In this document: positions 13,534 through 26,188 of the stretch, piece after piece
Numbering within the stretch: the stretch's first letter is position 1
Layout: every line of letters starts with the position of its first letter
NCBI GenBank assembly: GCA_026027325.1
Contig: JAMSLZ010000008.1
Span: 1,302,001-1,366,000 of the forward strand
Origin: Actinomucor elegans
Lineage: Eukaryota; Mucoromycota; Mucoromycetes; Mucorales; Mucoraceae
Length of the DNA: 64,000 bases
Reading direction: 5' to 3'
Notes under the pieces: generated by a model
Databases searched by the model: none
What the model was told of the DNA's origin: nothing
What the model saw: the letters and a program-made list of their open reading frames with translations, nothing else
Position numbers and translations under genes: made by a program

Positions 13534-15925
13534 GTTGTTTTCGTATTATCGGTACTTTGTCAGGGAAAAAAAGACGCGAAAAAACCAACAAAAAGCTCGC
13601 CAAGTCGAAAAAATTTGGTCGAAAAAAAATTCACAAACGCGTTTTCTGGCCGTCACATCTGAGTGCAAAACAGAACAATCAATATATCAAACGGCAAGTA
13701 TTCTTTATCAATAAGAGATGGATTGGCCTGTCAGCAAATACTGTACAAATGGCAAGAGAGACTAAAGTCTTGATTGTACATTAGGAATCAAGGAGTTTTG
13801 AGAAACCTCGTTTGATAGAGGTGATTAGGATTTGACAGGTCAGTCTTATTGTTGTTTGTCATGATCCAGGTACTCTCAACTCTCGATAGGACGAATGAAG
13901 ACACCACTACGGCTACTTAGGTTTGTTATGCTAACCAGAAACGTTTCTACTGTATTTTTTAATAAAGAATAACTGAGGCTGTTCTGAAAAAAAAAAAAGA
14001 CCAAATGATTGCGATTACTGAAGGTTGTACATGAGTAGATCATTTTACTTATTAAAAATAAAAGAGTAGATCTAAAAGACTGCTTGAAACAGCAGTTCAT
14101 CCTGAGTGTAGGCTACTAATCTGATGCGACATTGGACCGAGATGAAACGAGATCGTCCAAGTTGATTCGTGTGCCTTACCAATTTTCAAAACTGATTTTT
14201 AACTTTTTTCTTTTTGGAACGAGAAATTGAAATCATAACGTACAAATCAGCAAAGACTTGATTACATTTTGCTTCTTTAAATCACTTTATAACACACTCG
14301 ACTTTCTTTTGAATGGTCTAGATTTTGCAAGTTAATAAAAAGAGTTTTGATCTTCAAATAAAATATATTGTGTTGTTGGAACCTTGTAGCGCTTTTTTTA
14401 AGTGCATGCATAACTTTAGTAATCGACGTGACTCGAATGAAATGTTTAGTTTGATATCGTCTTTAGATTTCGACATCGTATTTATTTTGTTTGTTGAATT
14501 AGATGAAGGCTTAATAAGTTTAGCTTTTTTATTGGGTAATACATGGACCAAATGCTCACATCTCAATATCCAATAAAAGTGCGTATATCGGCAATACCAT
14601 TAAAACTGGGGGAACATATCATTGACGTGCTTTGGTTAAATAATTATATACCATAAAATGACAAATTACTATTCCACTCAAAAGAAAACCAAGATAAATC
14701 GATGGCTTTTACATAAAATACGACTTCCATATCAACCGTTTTAATAAAATGACTTTTCAATTGATAAACGAGCAAAAAAGAAAGTGATTAGAGAAGGTTG
14801 TAATTTGGCAGGCGGAATATGAAGCGGCGAATGAACAAGGTGCCCTTGGTAGAGACCTGGTAAAATGACAAGTATCTGCTTAGTTCGATGAGGAACAGAG
14901 ATCAATTTGCTATTTCGAGGAAAAAAATATAAAGCACATGATACTCTTCTGAACAAGCACACTTTTATGGGGATATATCCATTCTGTGAGATACCAAATG
15001 GCCTCAAACGCATAGTCTTTTTATTTACTAATTTGGACCTGATTTTTTTAAACAGTACAATGGGCGAATCGTAGATCGATCTTTTGTGATCTGAAGGGGC
15101 TGTGTATTAGGAATATATCGGTTTTTAGTTTGATGTATTCAGGTTACAAAGGCCTGATTATCTTACATATATGGTTATGGTTAATAACATACACTAAGGT
15201 GGAGCCAAAGTATACAAAGAAAAGGGTCTATGTGTGCAAAAGCTACAGATAATTATTGTACTACTATTAAAAGGCTGGGGTTTTATTTAGTAGCGATAGT
15301 AATAAACCAAGCAGCTATCATATAAATAGATGCATCATAATAATAACCTTCATGATCTGAATACTTCTTGCATTAATACATTTTGCGCAGGCTTACCATC
15401 ATCAAAGAATGTAGTGTTTGGGTGCGTAAATACCAAACAAACGAGCCTGAAGGCCACTATGGGAAATAGTTCCTTTAGGTCTTCTTTGGTTTCTGTTCGG
15501 AGATGTGGCTGTTGATGAACTATATCATTTGGTACCTTTTTGCGCTACTCTGACTGTTTCAGTCAACTGCGTTTTTTTTTGACCTGTCATCTTATACTAA
15601 AACCTTGAGTTTAGATTATCGTTTCTTGACATGATCAAGCTCTGTTTCGGAGTCCAGGTTTCGAAAGTAGATTGCGTCTTTACAAAGTAAGCAAATTTCT
15701 GTAACATCAAATTCAGACTCCATGTATATTGCATGGCGAATAGGAATCAACATTACACAACCAAGAGATACATAAAGCCCTTTTTATACAGTCAAGAAAA
15801 AAAAAACTCTGTCTTTTTTCAATAGCTCTTTTTTCGCCCTTTCCGTTCTTTGTAACATCTCGATTTCTCTTCCATTCTTTTCTTTTTTTTTTCTCAATAC
15901 TTGTAGTTTCTTCATCTAATCTTCA
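13534..15925. other. Intergenic, 2.4 kb
   Basis: Lies between divergent MCM6 and SSD1-like genes, so it includes both promoters. One dispersed-repeat copy starts at 14123. A 90-codon ATG frame on the minus strand (14741-15013) shows no domain. A CT-rich leader precedes 15926. Confidence 0.5.
14123..14160 (+). repeat. Dispersed repeat, core copy
   Basis: Contains GATGCGACATTGGACCGAG followed by AT, then a diverged tail (ACGAGATCG). Core nearly identical to 25585 and 56905. Confidence 0.55.
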
Positions 15926-18900
15926 ATGAATCATGAGACTTTAGAACAACAGACTGCGCCTGAAAGTACAAGAGGTTTATTTGATGCCCCCGAGGTAACT
16001 AAAGAAATGATAGGCCGATACACACTTGTTAACGATACAAAATAGATGCCAATCTCTAGGAGTTTATCTGATAAACGTCGTACCTTTCATGGTTTAAGCA
16101 GCAACAACCAGTTTGAAACGAACAGAAACCGCCAGCCTGTTTCCATGATGCCTACTCCGCGTCACCATCAAAGATCTCGGTCTGCTATCAACTCGGAAAT
16201 TGTAGTGTCTACTTCCAAATCCACAAATTCGTTGTATAACAATAGCCAAGGCAATAGTAACAAGAATCGTCGAAGCTTTGTTGGTTTGCATACACTCAAA
16301 GAAGAGATGACGGTGGATTCTTTGCAAGATATGATCAATACGTTAAAGACATTGCCTCCTATCATTACACCCACTGCTAACAGCAAGATCGAAAGACAGA
16401 CTAGTGATGAAAATATGCTTCTGTCAAGAGAAGCTGCTTTTGCTGAAGCCGAGGCTAAATTGACCGGCACTTTTAACAGAAGAGATGAGAATAGTGTTAA
16501 AAAGCGTGCTTCTATGCAGCAGTTGCCTGTTTTGAACGAACATGGTGACTCTTTCATGATGGAACATAGTAACAGCTCTAAAAGAACATCGATGAACAGC
16601 AAGTCTTTGAGTTTATCTCTTGTTCCAAGCACTTCAGACAGTAGAAAATCCATGAACCGTCGTTCTTCTCGTAACTTTGATGAATGGAGAAATAGTAAGT
16701 ATAAAGTGTTTCAAAAAAAAAACATGTGCTCATTGTTTTCTTAGGTAGTGCATCTATCGGCAGTAACGGTGGTAGTAATCGATCATCGTCTTTCAACCTT
16801 GTACCTTTTACACCTACTCGCGTCAACTTTTCGCGTGATGACGCTAATCCTCACCAACGCCGACCTCTTTTTATTGCCCATTTACCTTTCTCAGCTCTTA
16901 CACCCTTGTTTAGAGCAAGACAATTGGTACGTGGTATCTTGCGTGTGAACAAGAGAAATCGCAGTGATGCCTATGTCTCTTGCGATGAATTAGACGGAGG
17001 TGATATTTACATCTGTGGTTCTCGTGATCGTAACCGAGCTCTTGAAGGTGATGTGGTAGCTGTTCGCCTTGTCAATGTCGAAAAGGTCATTCGCGAAAAA
17101 CAAGAGAAAGAAGACGCAAAACTAGCTCGTAATCACGGTCAAGCCAAGGTGCGTTTACCCGATGAAGAAGATGAGAATGAAATCATCTTTGGTGGCGATG
17201 AAGAAATAGACGCTGTCAAGCCCAAGTACGCTGGTGTGGTTGTAGCTATTCTTGAACGTGCTCAAAACCAAGTCTTTTCTGGTACATTGACATTGATGCG
17301 TCCCAACAATAAGCGCGCAGCTTTGCAACAACAGGAAGAGGAAGAAAGTGGAACCAAGAAAGAAGCACCTCGTATTGTATGGTTTAAGGCTACAGATAAA
17401 CGTGTGCCTTTGATTGCTATCCCCATTGAACAAGTACCTCAGGATTTCGTTGATAATAGCGAATCTTACAAGAACCGTTTGTTCGTTGGCTCTATCAAAC
17501 GTTGGCCAATCACCTCATTGCATCCTTTTGGTACTTTGGAAAATGAATTGGGTGCTATTACGGATCTGGATGTGCAGATCAAGGCTATCTTGGCTGACAA
17601 TAACGTATCGGATGTTCCTTTCAGTGATGCTGTGATGGAATGTGTCCCTCCTAGTCCATTCAAGTTTACACCACCTGAAGATGGTAGCCGTCGTGATTTG
17701 ACAGTGGATGGACATCGTATGATCACAATTGATCCCAAGGGAAGTACTATCTTTGAAGATGGTTTGTCTATTGTTCGTTTGGGCGATGATACGTATGAAG
17801 TCGGTGTTCATGTATCTGATATTGCTTACTTTATTAAACCTCATTCGCCTTTGGACAAAGAAGCGAGAGCTAGAGCTGTCAGCGTTAGCCTCGATCAAAA
17901 GGAAGTGCCCATGTTACCTACCGAGTTATCTGACGTTGCAAACTTCAAGTTGAACGAATTAAAGTAAGCCTGGCCATCATTCAATGCACAAAAAAAAAAT
18001 GCTAATTCATATCTATAGACCTGCCTTTTCAGTCATTTGGAAGCTGAGCTCAGATGGTATGCTTTTAGATACATGGTTCGGAAAGACGGTAGTGAAGTAA
18101 GATTTACCCTTTTATAGTATGTTAAATATCTATATTTACCTTGTGTATTATTAGATCTAGCGCTCAGTTGACATACGAAGACGCTCAGAAAATAGTAGAT
18201 GGGGAGCAAAATTACGATGAAGACATTTGCAATGATGTGCGTATGTTGTATAATATCAGCAACTGCCTTCACCAAACACGGTATAAAAAGGATGCCATGT
18301 TTTTATCCAAGCAAAGCCTGGTATTTGATGATGCTAATCATCCAACTACCGTCACAATTTCAAACGCTCGACCTGATATTGTCAAGATTGTTAAAGAGTT
18401 CTTATTCTTGGCAAACAAATGCGTTGCTCAAAAGATATCCAGTCAATACCCAGAGCAAGCTCTATTGCGTCGCCAAGCACCACCCAATACCAGAAAGATT
18501 GTAAGTACAACACCTAGTGAATGTATTTTATCTAACTAAAAAGTACATAGAACGAGTTGAAGGATTATGTTTCGCGTTATTTAGGCGTTGATATCAATAT
18601 CTCCAATGCAAATACCATCCAAGAATCTATTCAAGATATCAAAGACAATGAATTGCGCCAATTGATCTCTATTTTGGTCCTCAAGACTATGCAACCACCA
18701 AAATACTTTTGTACCGGTACATTTGACATTTTGAAATATTCCCATTTTGCTACAGGTGTCCCTCTTTTCACTCATTTCACTGCACCTTTGCGTCGATATG
18801 CAGACATTGTAGTGCATCGTCAATTAGAATCTACCTTGACTGGAGGTAAGTTTATATTGCTTCAGTTCCAGTACATGTATTAATCATATACCATTAGAAA

Positions 18901-19667
18901 AACACTTTTACTTGGATCGTGATACTGTTCAAAAGCTTGCCCAACATTGTAATGTCAAGAAAGAAGCCAGCTTGGCTACACGCGAACAAAGCAAACTCTT
19001 GTCATTAGCTTTGTATTTTGTTCACAAGCAAGACTCACAGCAGCCTCATCAATCCGTCGTTACTGGCACCAAGATCACCACCACTGTCTATGGTGAAGCC
19101 CGTGTCATTGCTGTTATGGAAGATTACTTTGATGTTTCTTTGCCCGAGTTTGGTATAGAACGTCGTATTCACTTGGCCAACTTGCCTCTCTGGCGCCACC
19201 AATTTGATCCTCACGACCGTGCCTTAACCATGTTTTGGAAAGAAGGTGTAGTCGCTTCCACTGGTTTGCAGCAGCAATGGAGTTTATCAGATGACGAGTA
19301 CGAGGAAGAAGAATTGTTAACCACCTATCCTGAATCTTCTACCAATCACACAGCTAGTTCCAGCACTACATCCACCAGCAGTAGTAACTTGAGTTTGGAG
19401 AACAACAAGCAATTTGAAGCCATTGCATTGGCTGCAGCCAAGGCAGGTATTGTACCAACCACAACTACATCAACAGGTGGAGGTAAAAAGTCTGCAACCA
19501 AGAGAGCTTCCATCATTAGCTCGCGTTTATCAGCCAGTACGGGCTATAGCTCTGAGCAATCGTCTCAAACAATCAAGGCTTTGGATAAAATCCGAGTCAT
19601 GTTGACCATTGAAATGGTCAGAACTCCTCCTTTGATTAGAGTGTTCGCTGCTAATCCTTATGCTTAA
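15926..19667 (+). CDS. SSD1: SSD1-like RNA-binding protein (RNB pseudonuclease)
   Basis: Ssd1 binds mRNAs of cell-wall genes and acts in translational control and stress-granule localisation (yeast knowledge). Exons: 15926-15994, 16046-16694, 16745-17963, 18019-18096, 18155-18500, 18551-18845, 18898-19667; 1141 residues. A disordered Ser/Asn-rich N-terminus (about 1-240) is followed by cold-shock-like domains (HLPFSALTPLFRARQLVRG onward), the RNB barrel and a C-terminal S1-like segment. In active RNase II/Dis3 proteins the RNB signature has four acidic residues in IDPxGxxDxDDAL; here it reads IDPKGSTIFEDGLS (about 567-582), so two catalytic Asp positions are Ile and Glu. The HFTAPLRRYADIVVHRQL motif is intact. 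Loss of the acidic cluster with retention of the fold fits Ssd1, not Dis3/Dis3L2. A short first exon supplies the start. Confidence 0.92.
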
Positions 19668-21050
19668 ACTCAAGCATTACTGTAGTTACTTCTATTCTAT
19701 CTACCCTATCTATATATACATATTATATATCATTTTTTTTGTACCTTTTTTATATAGCAAACCGGAAAAAAAAAAGAAAACTGCCATTAACTTTCATCTT
19801 TATCCTTAAAAAAAAATTTCTTAACTTATTAATAAAAAAAAACTGTTCAAAGGCTTTAATAATACGGTACGTTGCCGTCGCAATCTAAAACAAGTGTTAC
19901 AGCGCGGTAATGTATGACAAATTTTGATTGGATTGCGTTATTAACGCATGATTCTGCGTATACATTATTGACTATTCATTTTAGGTAAATACAGTGTATT
20001 CCTTGAGCTTTAGAAATATAAAATTTTTAATATATGCAGCAGTTTATGTTGATCATGTAGCTACTTACCTGACGAAACGATTGATTGACATGAGGGGAGA
20101 AGTCCAGAAACGACCAGTCATTATTCAGATAAAGCTTGTATAATTTGCTAGTTGTATAGCTATTAACTAGTACAGATATATTAAAAGTATACAAAGATGC
20201 TAATAGATTCAGTAATTCATTCTGAAAACGTTCAAATAATTCTGTATCTAATTTTAGGATTAGAAAATGCAACTACTTTTCAATTCTTCTAGGTTTATCG
20301 TACTCGAATTAGTTCTAAAATTCATTACATAGAGTAGAAATAGATGTGCTTCTACCTGTTAATAATATACTATACCCTTCTTGTTTAAATTAATATATAT
20401 ATATATATTTTTTTTGGCAGATGCAGCATTTCACCAAAATTGATGAATGAACCATTGTCGCAAGCATGATGATCGCCTGTGATTGGCGTACTAAAATGCT
20501 AGTTGCGACCCTAATCCTTATGTAAGCAGGTTCCATCGGAGTACCTTTATGTTGACGGAATAAATATATTGCTGATGCGAAGAGAGGCAAGGATACTATA
20601 AAGTTTTGGCCGCCAATCACAGGCAACCATCATGCTTTCGACAATGGTCCATTATTAACCTTGGTGAAATGCTGCATCTGATTAGTAAACCACGTCCAGA
20701 ATAGGTTGCTACATCTGCCAAAAAAAAAAAAAAAAAATTAGCTGCAACAAGTATATAAAAGCAGAATTTATTGAACTATAATATCCTGATTTCGCAAAAG
20801 TATTGCATTGCATGGTGATGTATATATATAATAGGGATATGATCATCATAACGCGTTCAGTATCCTACCTATTTAGCTGTCATCAACCCGTGTAATAAAT
20901 AAATAAATAAAAAAGATTTAGTGAATGATGAGGAATACACGTTAACAGGAAAGGTGTGATATTATACAAAGAAACAAACAAGTTTTATTATTATTTATAT
21001 ATCAAACTATTTATAAAAAGGGGGAGGAAAAGAAAGTAAAACTAAGTTTT
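19668..21050. other. Intergenic with foldback element
   Basis: Convergent interval between the SSD1-like gene and GRS1. Apart from the inverted-repeat element at 20408-20737 I see no gene. The 81-codon minus frame at 20027-20272 is AT-rich and unsupported. Confidence 0.5.
20408..20737. mobile_element. Foldback / MITE-like element with ~70-bp arms
   Basis: The left arm starts with a T run then GGCAGATGCAGCATTTCACC and runs to GCCTGTGATTGGCG (20408-20488). The right arm, read in reverse complement, covers 20682-20611 with the same order of blocks: AGATGCAGCATTTCACCAA, ACCATTGTCG, AAGCATGATG, GCCTGTGATTGGCG. Identity is roughly 85-88% by eye over 70 nt. The right end carries about 55 extra bp that finish, reversed, with TTTTTGGCAGATGTAGCA, a second copy of the element terminus, so the right end looks duplicated or nested. 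No coding capacity. The terminus resembles the core of the dispersed repeat (AGATGCAGCATTTCACC against AGATGCGACATTTGGCC). Confidence 0.75.
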
Positions 21051-23197
21051 CTAAACAGCATTGACAAGAGTCTTCAAGATGTTTTCGAAAGAGTCACGAA
21101 TTTGCTTTGTAGAATCACGCTCACGGAGAGTGACAGTACCATCTTGAACGGTATCAAAATCGATGGTGATAGCATATGGAATACCGAGTTCATCATTACG
21201 AGCATATCTACGACCGATGGAAGCCTTACTGTCATCGGTACGAAGAGAGATGCCAGCTTGACGTAATTGACGAGAGAACTTGCGAACAAAAGGCTCAAAG
21301 GCAGCGTTACCAGAGAGAGGTAAAAGACAACACTTGAAAGGAGCAACGACAGCAGGGAAAGAGAGAACGTTACGAGCTTCATCATCTTCACGAACCCACC
21401 AGCTGTGTTCCAAGAGAGAATACAAAATACGACCAATACCGAAGGAAGGTTCAATGACATTGGGAGTGTATTCACGAACGTGTTCAGTGACAGTACCCTT
21501 CTTGACGGTGACGTTGTCCTTGCCGACTTCAATGTCTTGACCATTGACTTGAACGATACCACTGCCGTTGTTCTCTAAAGCTTGAGACAACTTGGCATAT
21601 TGATCTTCAGAAAGAGCCAAAAGAGCTTCTTCCACAGCCTTAGCGTCCTTTTTGTACTTGGGGCCGAAGGTCTTCTTGTTGATCTCGACTTGCCAGAGCT
21701 CAATGGTACGAGGTTCAGCCAATTGTTCACGAACAACCAACTTTTCACCAGTGCGATTAGAATGCACAGATAAATCGTAAGCAGAACGATCAGCACAACC
21801 AACACATTCAATCCAACCATAGCTGGTCTTGATTTCAGCATCCCAACAATCGCAAGCATAATGTGCCATTTCGTTATCCATGTGTTGACGGAAACGGAGA
21901 CGGTCGCTCTTGATACCAATCTTGTCCAAGAACAAGTAGATACGAGCAATAAAGTAACCCAAAGTTTGGTTATCAACGACACCCTTAGCGACAGCTTCGC
22001 CGATGGTCATTTGTACAGTTTCAGTCTTACCGCTCATTTGAACATCCTTGGGCAACAAAGTCAATACAACATCCTTGACGTCCTCGAACTTGGGATGATC
22101 TTTGTTCTCGGGATCAACGTAGTGTTCAATTTCAGCCATTGTGAACTCACTGTCCATTCAATCTTTAGTATCTACCTTACACTCATTACTATCAACTACT
22201 TACCGAACACGCAAAAGACCAGAACGAGGTGAAATTTCGTTACGGAAAGAACGACCTACTTGAGCAGAAGCAAAAGGCATCTTGTCGTTGTTGAATTCAA
22301 GAAGCTTCTTGAAGTTAAGGAATTGACCTTGAGCAGTCTCAGGACGCAAGAAACTAGTAACAATGTATGTTGAGTATACCTGTTCCACCATGAATTTCAT
22401 TCGCTTACCCCTTCAATTGACCAGTAGGACCGATCAATGATTCAAACATCAAGTTAAACTCCTTGGGTTCAGATAATTCGTTACCAGACTCGGGAGAACG
22501 GATATCAAACTTCTTCATGATGGCAGTCAACTCATCACCGCCAAAGTTATCGATTTGAGCCAAACATTCTTCATAAGCTTGACGTACATCATCAGCCAAT
22601 TCAACAGCAACGACAGTACCCTTCTTCTTCTTCTTCTTCTTATCGACCTTGGCGGCGGCATCAGCAGCGGCATCAGCAGCAATTTCCTCGGCAGACTTGC
22701 CAGCCTTGGCAGCTCTGGCTTCCTTGTCGCCCTGAAGACGCGCTTCGAGTACAGCTTCAATAACGTGATCAGCTCTGAAGATTTCGCCATTCTTCAAATC
22801 TTTACACATGAAATCAGCAAACTTGTCGACGTGACCTGAAGTCTTTAAAACGTCGTAGGTAGTCATAATGGTGGTATCTACTTCGAGCATCTCTTCTTCC
22901 AAGACGAAATGGTTACGCCAGAGCGAGATGATATTGTTTAAAAGGGCACAGCCGGATGGTCCGAAATCATAAAGACCAGCGACACCTATGAAAAAACAAA
23001 GGTTATGCTTGTTTGTTCAGTTGTAAAACGGGTTAATAGTGAATAGTTACCACCGTAAATTTGGAAAGAAGGTGCGTAAAAGAAACGTTTGGTGACAAGT
23101 TGCTATCATAGTTGGTTAAGTTTTGCTTTCAAACATGCAGAATCTTTTATATGAATACCTCAAGAGCGGCCCTGTCAAACTTGTCTGCAGAAGTCAT
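21051..23197 (-). CDS. GRS1: Glycyl-tRNA synthetase
   Basis: Class II aminoacyl-tRNA synthetase charging tRNA-Gly in cytosol and possibly mitochondria. Exons, minus: 23159-23197, 23051-23102, 22409-22985, 22204-22353, 21051-22149; 638 residues. The start [20 protein letters not shown] is reached only through two small exons, so the protein lacks an N-terminal WHEP domain or obvious mitochondrial presequence. Visible motifs: [32 protein letters not shown], the class II motif 2 region ([11 protein letters not shown], then [11 protein letters not shown] and [12 protein letters not shown] across a splice), [15 protein letters not shown], and motif 3 ([14 protein letters not shown]). A Lys-rich insertion (seven Lys) interrupts the catalytic core near residue 140, where eukaryotic enzymes carry a variable insertion. 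The last intron uses a TGACAG-type acceptor close to a decoy ATG. Confidence 0.96.
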
Positions 23198-24424
23198 TTG
23201 GTTTAGAGAATAGCAAGGGGATACAAAAAGGCAACCAATGCTTCTCGGAACCCCTATTTAAATGAAAAAATTTGGGTGGCTTTGACGATGAGTCAAGTCC
23301 CGCAGTTGGTAACTGTACACCCGCGCTGATGAGGGTTACAGACAATTATGCATAACGTAGGATATGAGTCAATACTTGTACTATGGTAGTAATTCTGTTT
23401 ATATTTCTAGCATACTGTAATAGACAGGATTGAAGTTGTAAAACATAGTTATCTCTTGATTTAACGATATTGCAATAAGAGTAACTTAGTCAGTACATAC
23501 TACTACTTCAAAACGGATATATATTTATAGCTCTTCAGTAATAGTTCTATAGTTCGCTCCTAATGCTGTTCATTAACAATATCATTTGCATGCTTTTATA
23601 TGTCATTTATACTGATTTACATTATTTTTCGGTTATTCAGTGATGATATGTAATTTTTTTTTTGGGGGATATCAAATAACGAGCTGATAGGTTACCATTA
23701 TAACGACGAGAGCCGAGGTGAGTGTATACATGACATTGGTAGTTAGTACTGCTCTTTGTTTGATTTCTGTTTCAAGTTTATATATGATAATTCGGGGATA
23801 CATTTGTTCTTATGAGACATCAAGAAACACTAGTATACACTCTGGGATGTAACCCACTCTTGATATCCTAAATACTATTATAACACAGAGGTAGCTCACT
23901 ATAATTTTTATTAGCTTTATTAGTTGTCGGAAAGTTAGATCAGAGGAATGTCTCAAATCGTCGAAAAAATTGCGGCTTGCTATTAATGATAAAAGGCTGT
24001 CGATACACAAAACTAAAGTTTGTGCAAAAATAAAATGAAACATCGACTGATGTGATGATATTTCATTTTATTTGGAATTTTCAGAAATCCAGCGTTTTAT
24101 ATACCAAAAAACGATTCAGTGTTCTTGGGCATATTGAACCTAGCTATGAATAAACTATGCTTCCAAAGCTCCGTCTGTCCACTCCACAAAAGTGAGAAAG
24201 AGAGTGAAAATTGATCGTAAAGAGTATGCTTTTATGATTTTTCAACAATCGCACTGTTTCCTACATCTTTCATTTCTCGACTGGTTCTGATTTAATTTCA
24301 TATTTGATGGTTATTACACATTTAAAGTGAAGTATTGCATATATCGGTGCCATTATTTGGCTGAACTACAATGGTAATACTATCTTTTTGAGTTTACCAT
24401 AAATTACATGCATTTCAAGTGAAC

Positions 24425-24480
24425 TAGATCTATTGATTGTTCAATCTCTCGAAGCATTGTGACTAAATATAACGTGTGAT
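24425..24480 (-). repeat. Dispersed ~50-bp repeat, reverse copy
   Basis: Plus strand starts TAGATCTATTGATTG, then TCAATCTCTCGAAG, then a diverged core ending TATAACGTGTGAT. Same box order as 40870-40925. Confidence 0.4.
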
Positions 24481-24640
24481 ACATGGCGCATCTCCAAGGT
24501 AAATGACTGCGTATATTAGAACTTTTATGCTGCTGGAGTAGAACAAGTATAATGTAGATCAATGGCAGATAATAGATGACATGCGCTTTGACGTATTTCC
24601 TCCTATAACATTGTATACATTAGCTTTTATCTACTACATA

Positions 24641-24662
24641 TTATAGTACGACTGTACTATAA
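24641..24662. repeat. 9-bp perfect hairpin plus A run
   Basis: TTATAGTAC (24641-24649), 4-nt loop, GTACTATAA (24654-24662), followed by A7. No neighbouring gene explains it. Confidence 0.5.
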
Positions 24663-24983
24663 AAAAATCCCCTGATACTATTTTACTACCATGGGCCATG
24701 ATCGAAACCTTATCTTGTTAATTATGCATGTATTGATTGCTATATTAACACAGCATAACGGTGAGCTATAAGAAAGATGTAGTCATGCTATTCATAGACA
24801 TGTATTGAATACAAAATAAGCTTGATTATATCAAGTGAACGGATGGATATAGAAAGAGGATTATTACGTTTTTCATGATACAACATCATCTTATAATAAA
24901 GGGTTAACAAGTTCCATTTCCTATTCTTTGTGAATTCAGTATCAACTATTATCTAGCTTTATATTTCACACTTTTCACGTAAA

Positions 24984-25040
24984 TTAAATCTAATGATCGA
25001 CAGATCTTTTGATTGAGTCAGGTTTATTATCAAATACGAT
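24984..25040 (-). repeat. Dispersed ~50-bp repeat, reverse copy
   Basis: Plus strand: AAATCTAATGATCGACAGA, then TCTTTTGATTGAGTC, then TATCAAATACGATTGC. Matches the reverse-orientation family order with two AGATCT-like boxes and a CAAATA core. Confidence 0.45.
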
Positions 25041-25584
25041 TGCTGATGCACTTACTAGCACTCTGGTTTAACTACAATACAATGAATATGCCTTGCATTA
25101 TTATCTAGTGCATGATCTTTAGTTCTCTCGCCAATAAAAAGCATAGCTAAGTTATTGAATTCAAATATCATCTTTTTTCAGGATCATTAGCTTCTCAAAT
25201 GCAGATGCAGCAGCTATTGCTACAATTTAAATTGAATATCAAGTAGCGTGCAGTACCTATGAGATGACTTCATCAGGAACGCTCTTGCTGAATCCGCATG
25301 GGCAATTCCAATCTATCTGAACGTGTGGAAAGGAATCATGCATCACATAGCAAAAAGTAACATATTACTGAGGGGATGCTACTAGTATATACACCAAATA
25401 GTTACGAATAATAGGTAAGAACAAAAGTGTTGTCTTTTACCAACTTTTCAAATAGTATACTGTAATCATATGCGTCTGGTTGGATGTTATGCGCTATTAG
25501 TAATCATTAACTGACATTGATTTTGTTGGTTAATATATCCTGCATAAAAAAACAGGCTCACGATCAAACTCTTGCTTCTCATCA

Positions 25585-25625
25585 GATGCGACATTTGGCC
25601 AGAATCAGCCGAGCGATTTAATAAT
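25585..25625 (+). repeat. Dispersed repeat, core copy
   Basis: GATGCGACATTTGGCC followed by AGAATCAGCCGAGCGATTTA. Core 15/16 identical to 56905. Confidence 0.55.
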
Positions 25626-26188
25626 GCAAATGAGACGAACATCTTCTCTACAGCCATTTCAATCCCAGCCACACTTCTTTTCAGGTGATAATGACATTTT
25701 AGAGATAAGGTTTATGTGTATCATCGACTGGATATGTCATAAAGTATGTATCCACATATTTCATGTATTTCTAGCGTCAACAACACCCGAGTTGCAATCG
25801 TATTTCAAAAAATAAAGGCCAGGAAAAGAAATGATACTTGATACATAATATCTCCATGCATAAAAGGAAATATTAAATTATGTTTACATAGTTCGATGCA
25901 TCTTCTCATTCTGTAAAAACGCTGTCAAAGTATTTTGAGCGTATCAAGATATCTTTGTTCAAGCGTAAATCAACAATTTTGGGATTCCAGAAAAAAAATC
26001 TCAAGCGCAGCAGCAGCAATATTCATTAAACAACCGTCATCCAGTTCATTGTTTCATCTATCTGAGTTTAAATACTGGTTCGAGCCGGGTAAACAGAAGA
26101 CTTCGAATGACATAATAAGCGGGTTGTTTTGATTTAGCAGAAAAAGAGCTTTTTTTTTCTTCTTTTTGCTTCTTTCATATTCATAACA

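Larger units (their letters stand above)
23198..26188. other. Intergenic, 3.0 kb, repeat-bearing
   Basis: No gene found. Contains three members of the dispersed repeat (24425-24480, 24984-25040, 25585-25625) and a perfect 9-bp hairpin (24641-24662). Small frames have no supporting features. Confidence 0.55.

Noticed and set aside
14741..15013. 90-codon ATG frame on the minus strand
   Set aside because: Real ATG and decent length, but no family features, no splice partners and composition like background; a chance frame is more likely.
20027..20272. 81-codon minus-strand frame next to the foldback element
   Set aside because: Extremely AT-rich, no ATG context or domain; not supportable as a transposase fragment.
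26070..26100. GGTTCGAGCC resembling a tRNA T-arm
   Set aside because: No acceptor, D or anticodon stems can be paired around it; no tRNA gene recognised anywhere in the window.
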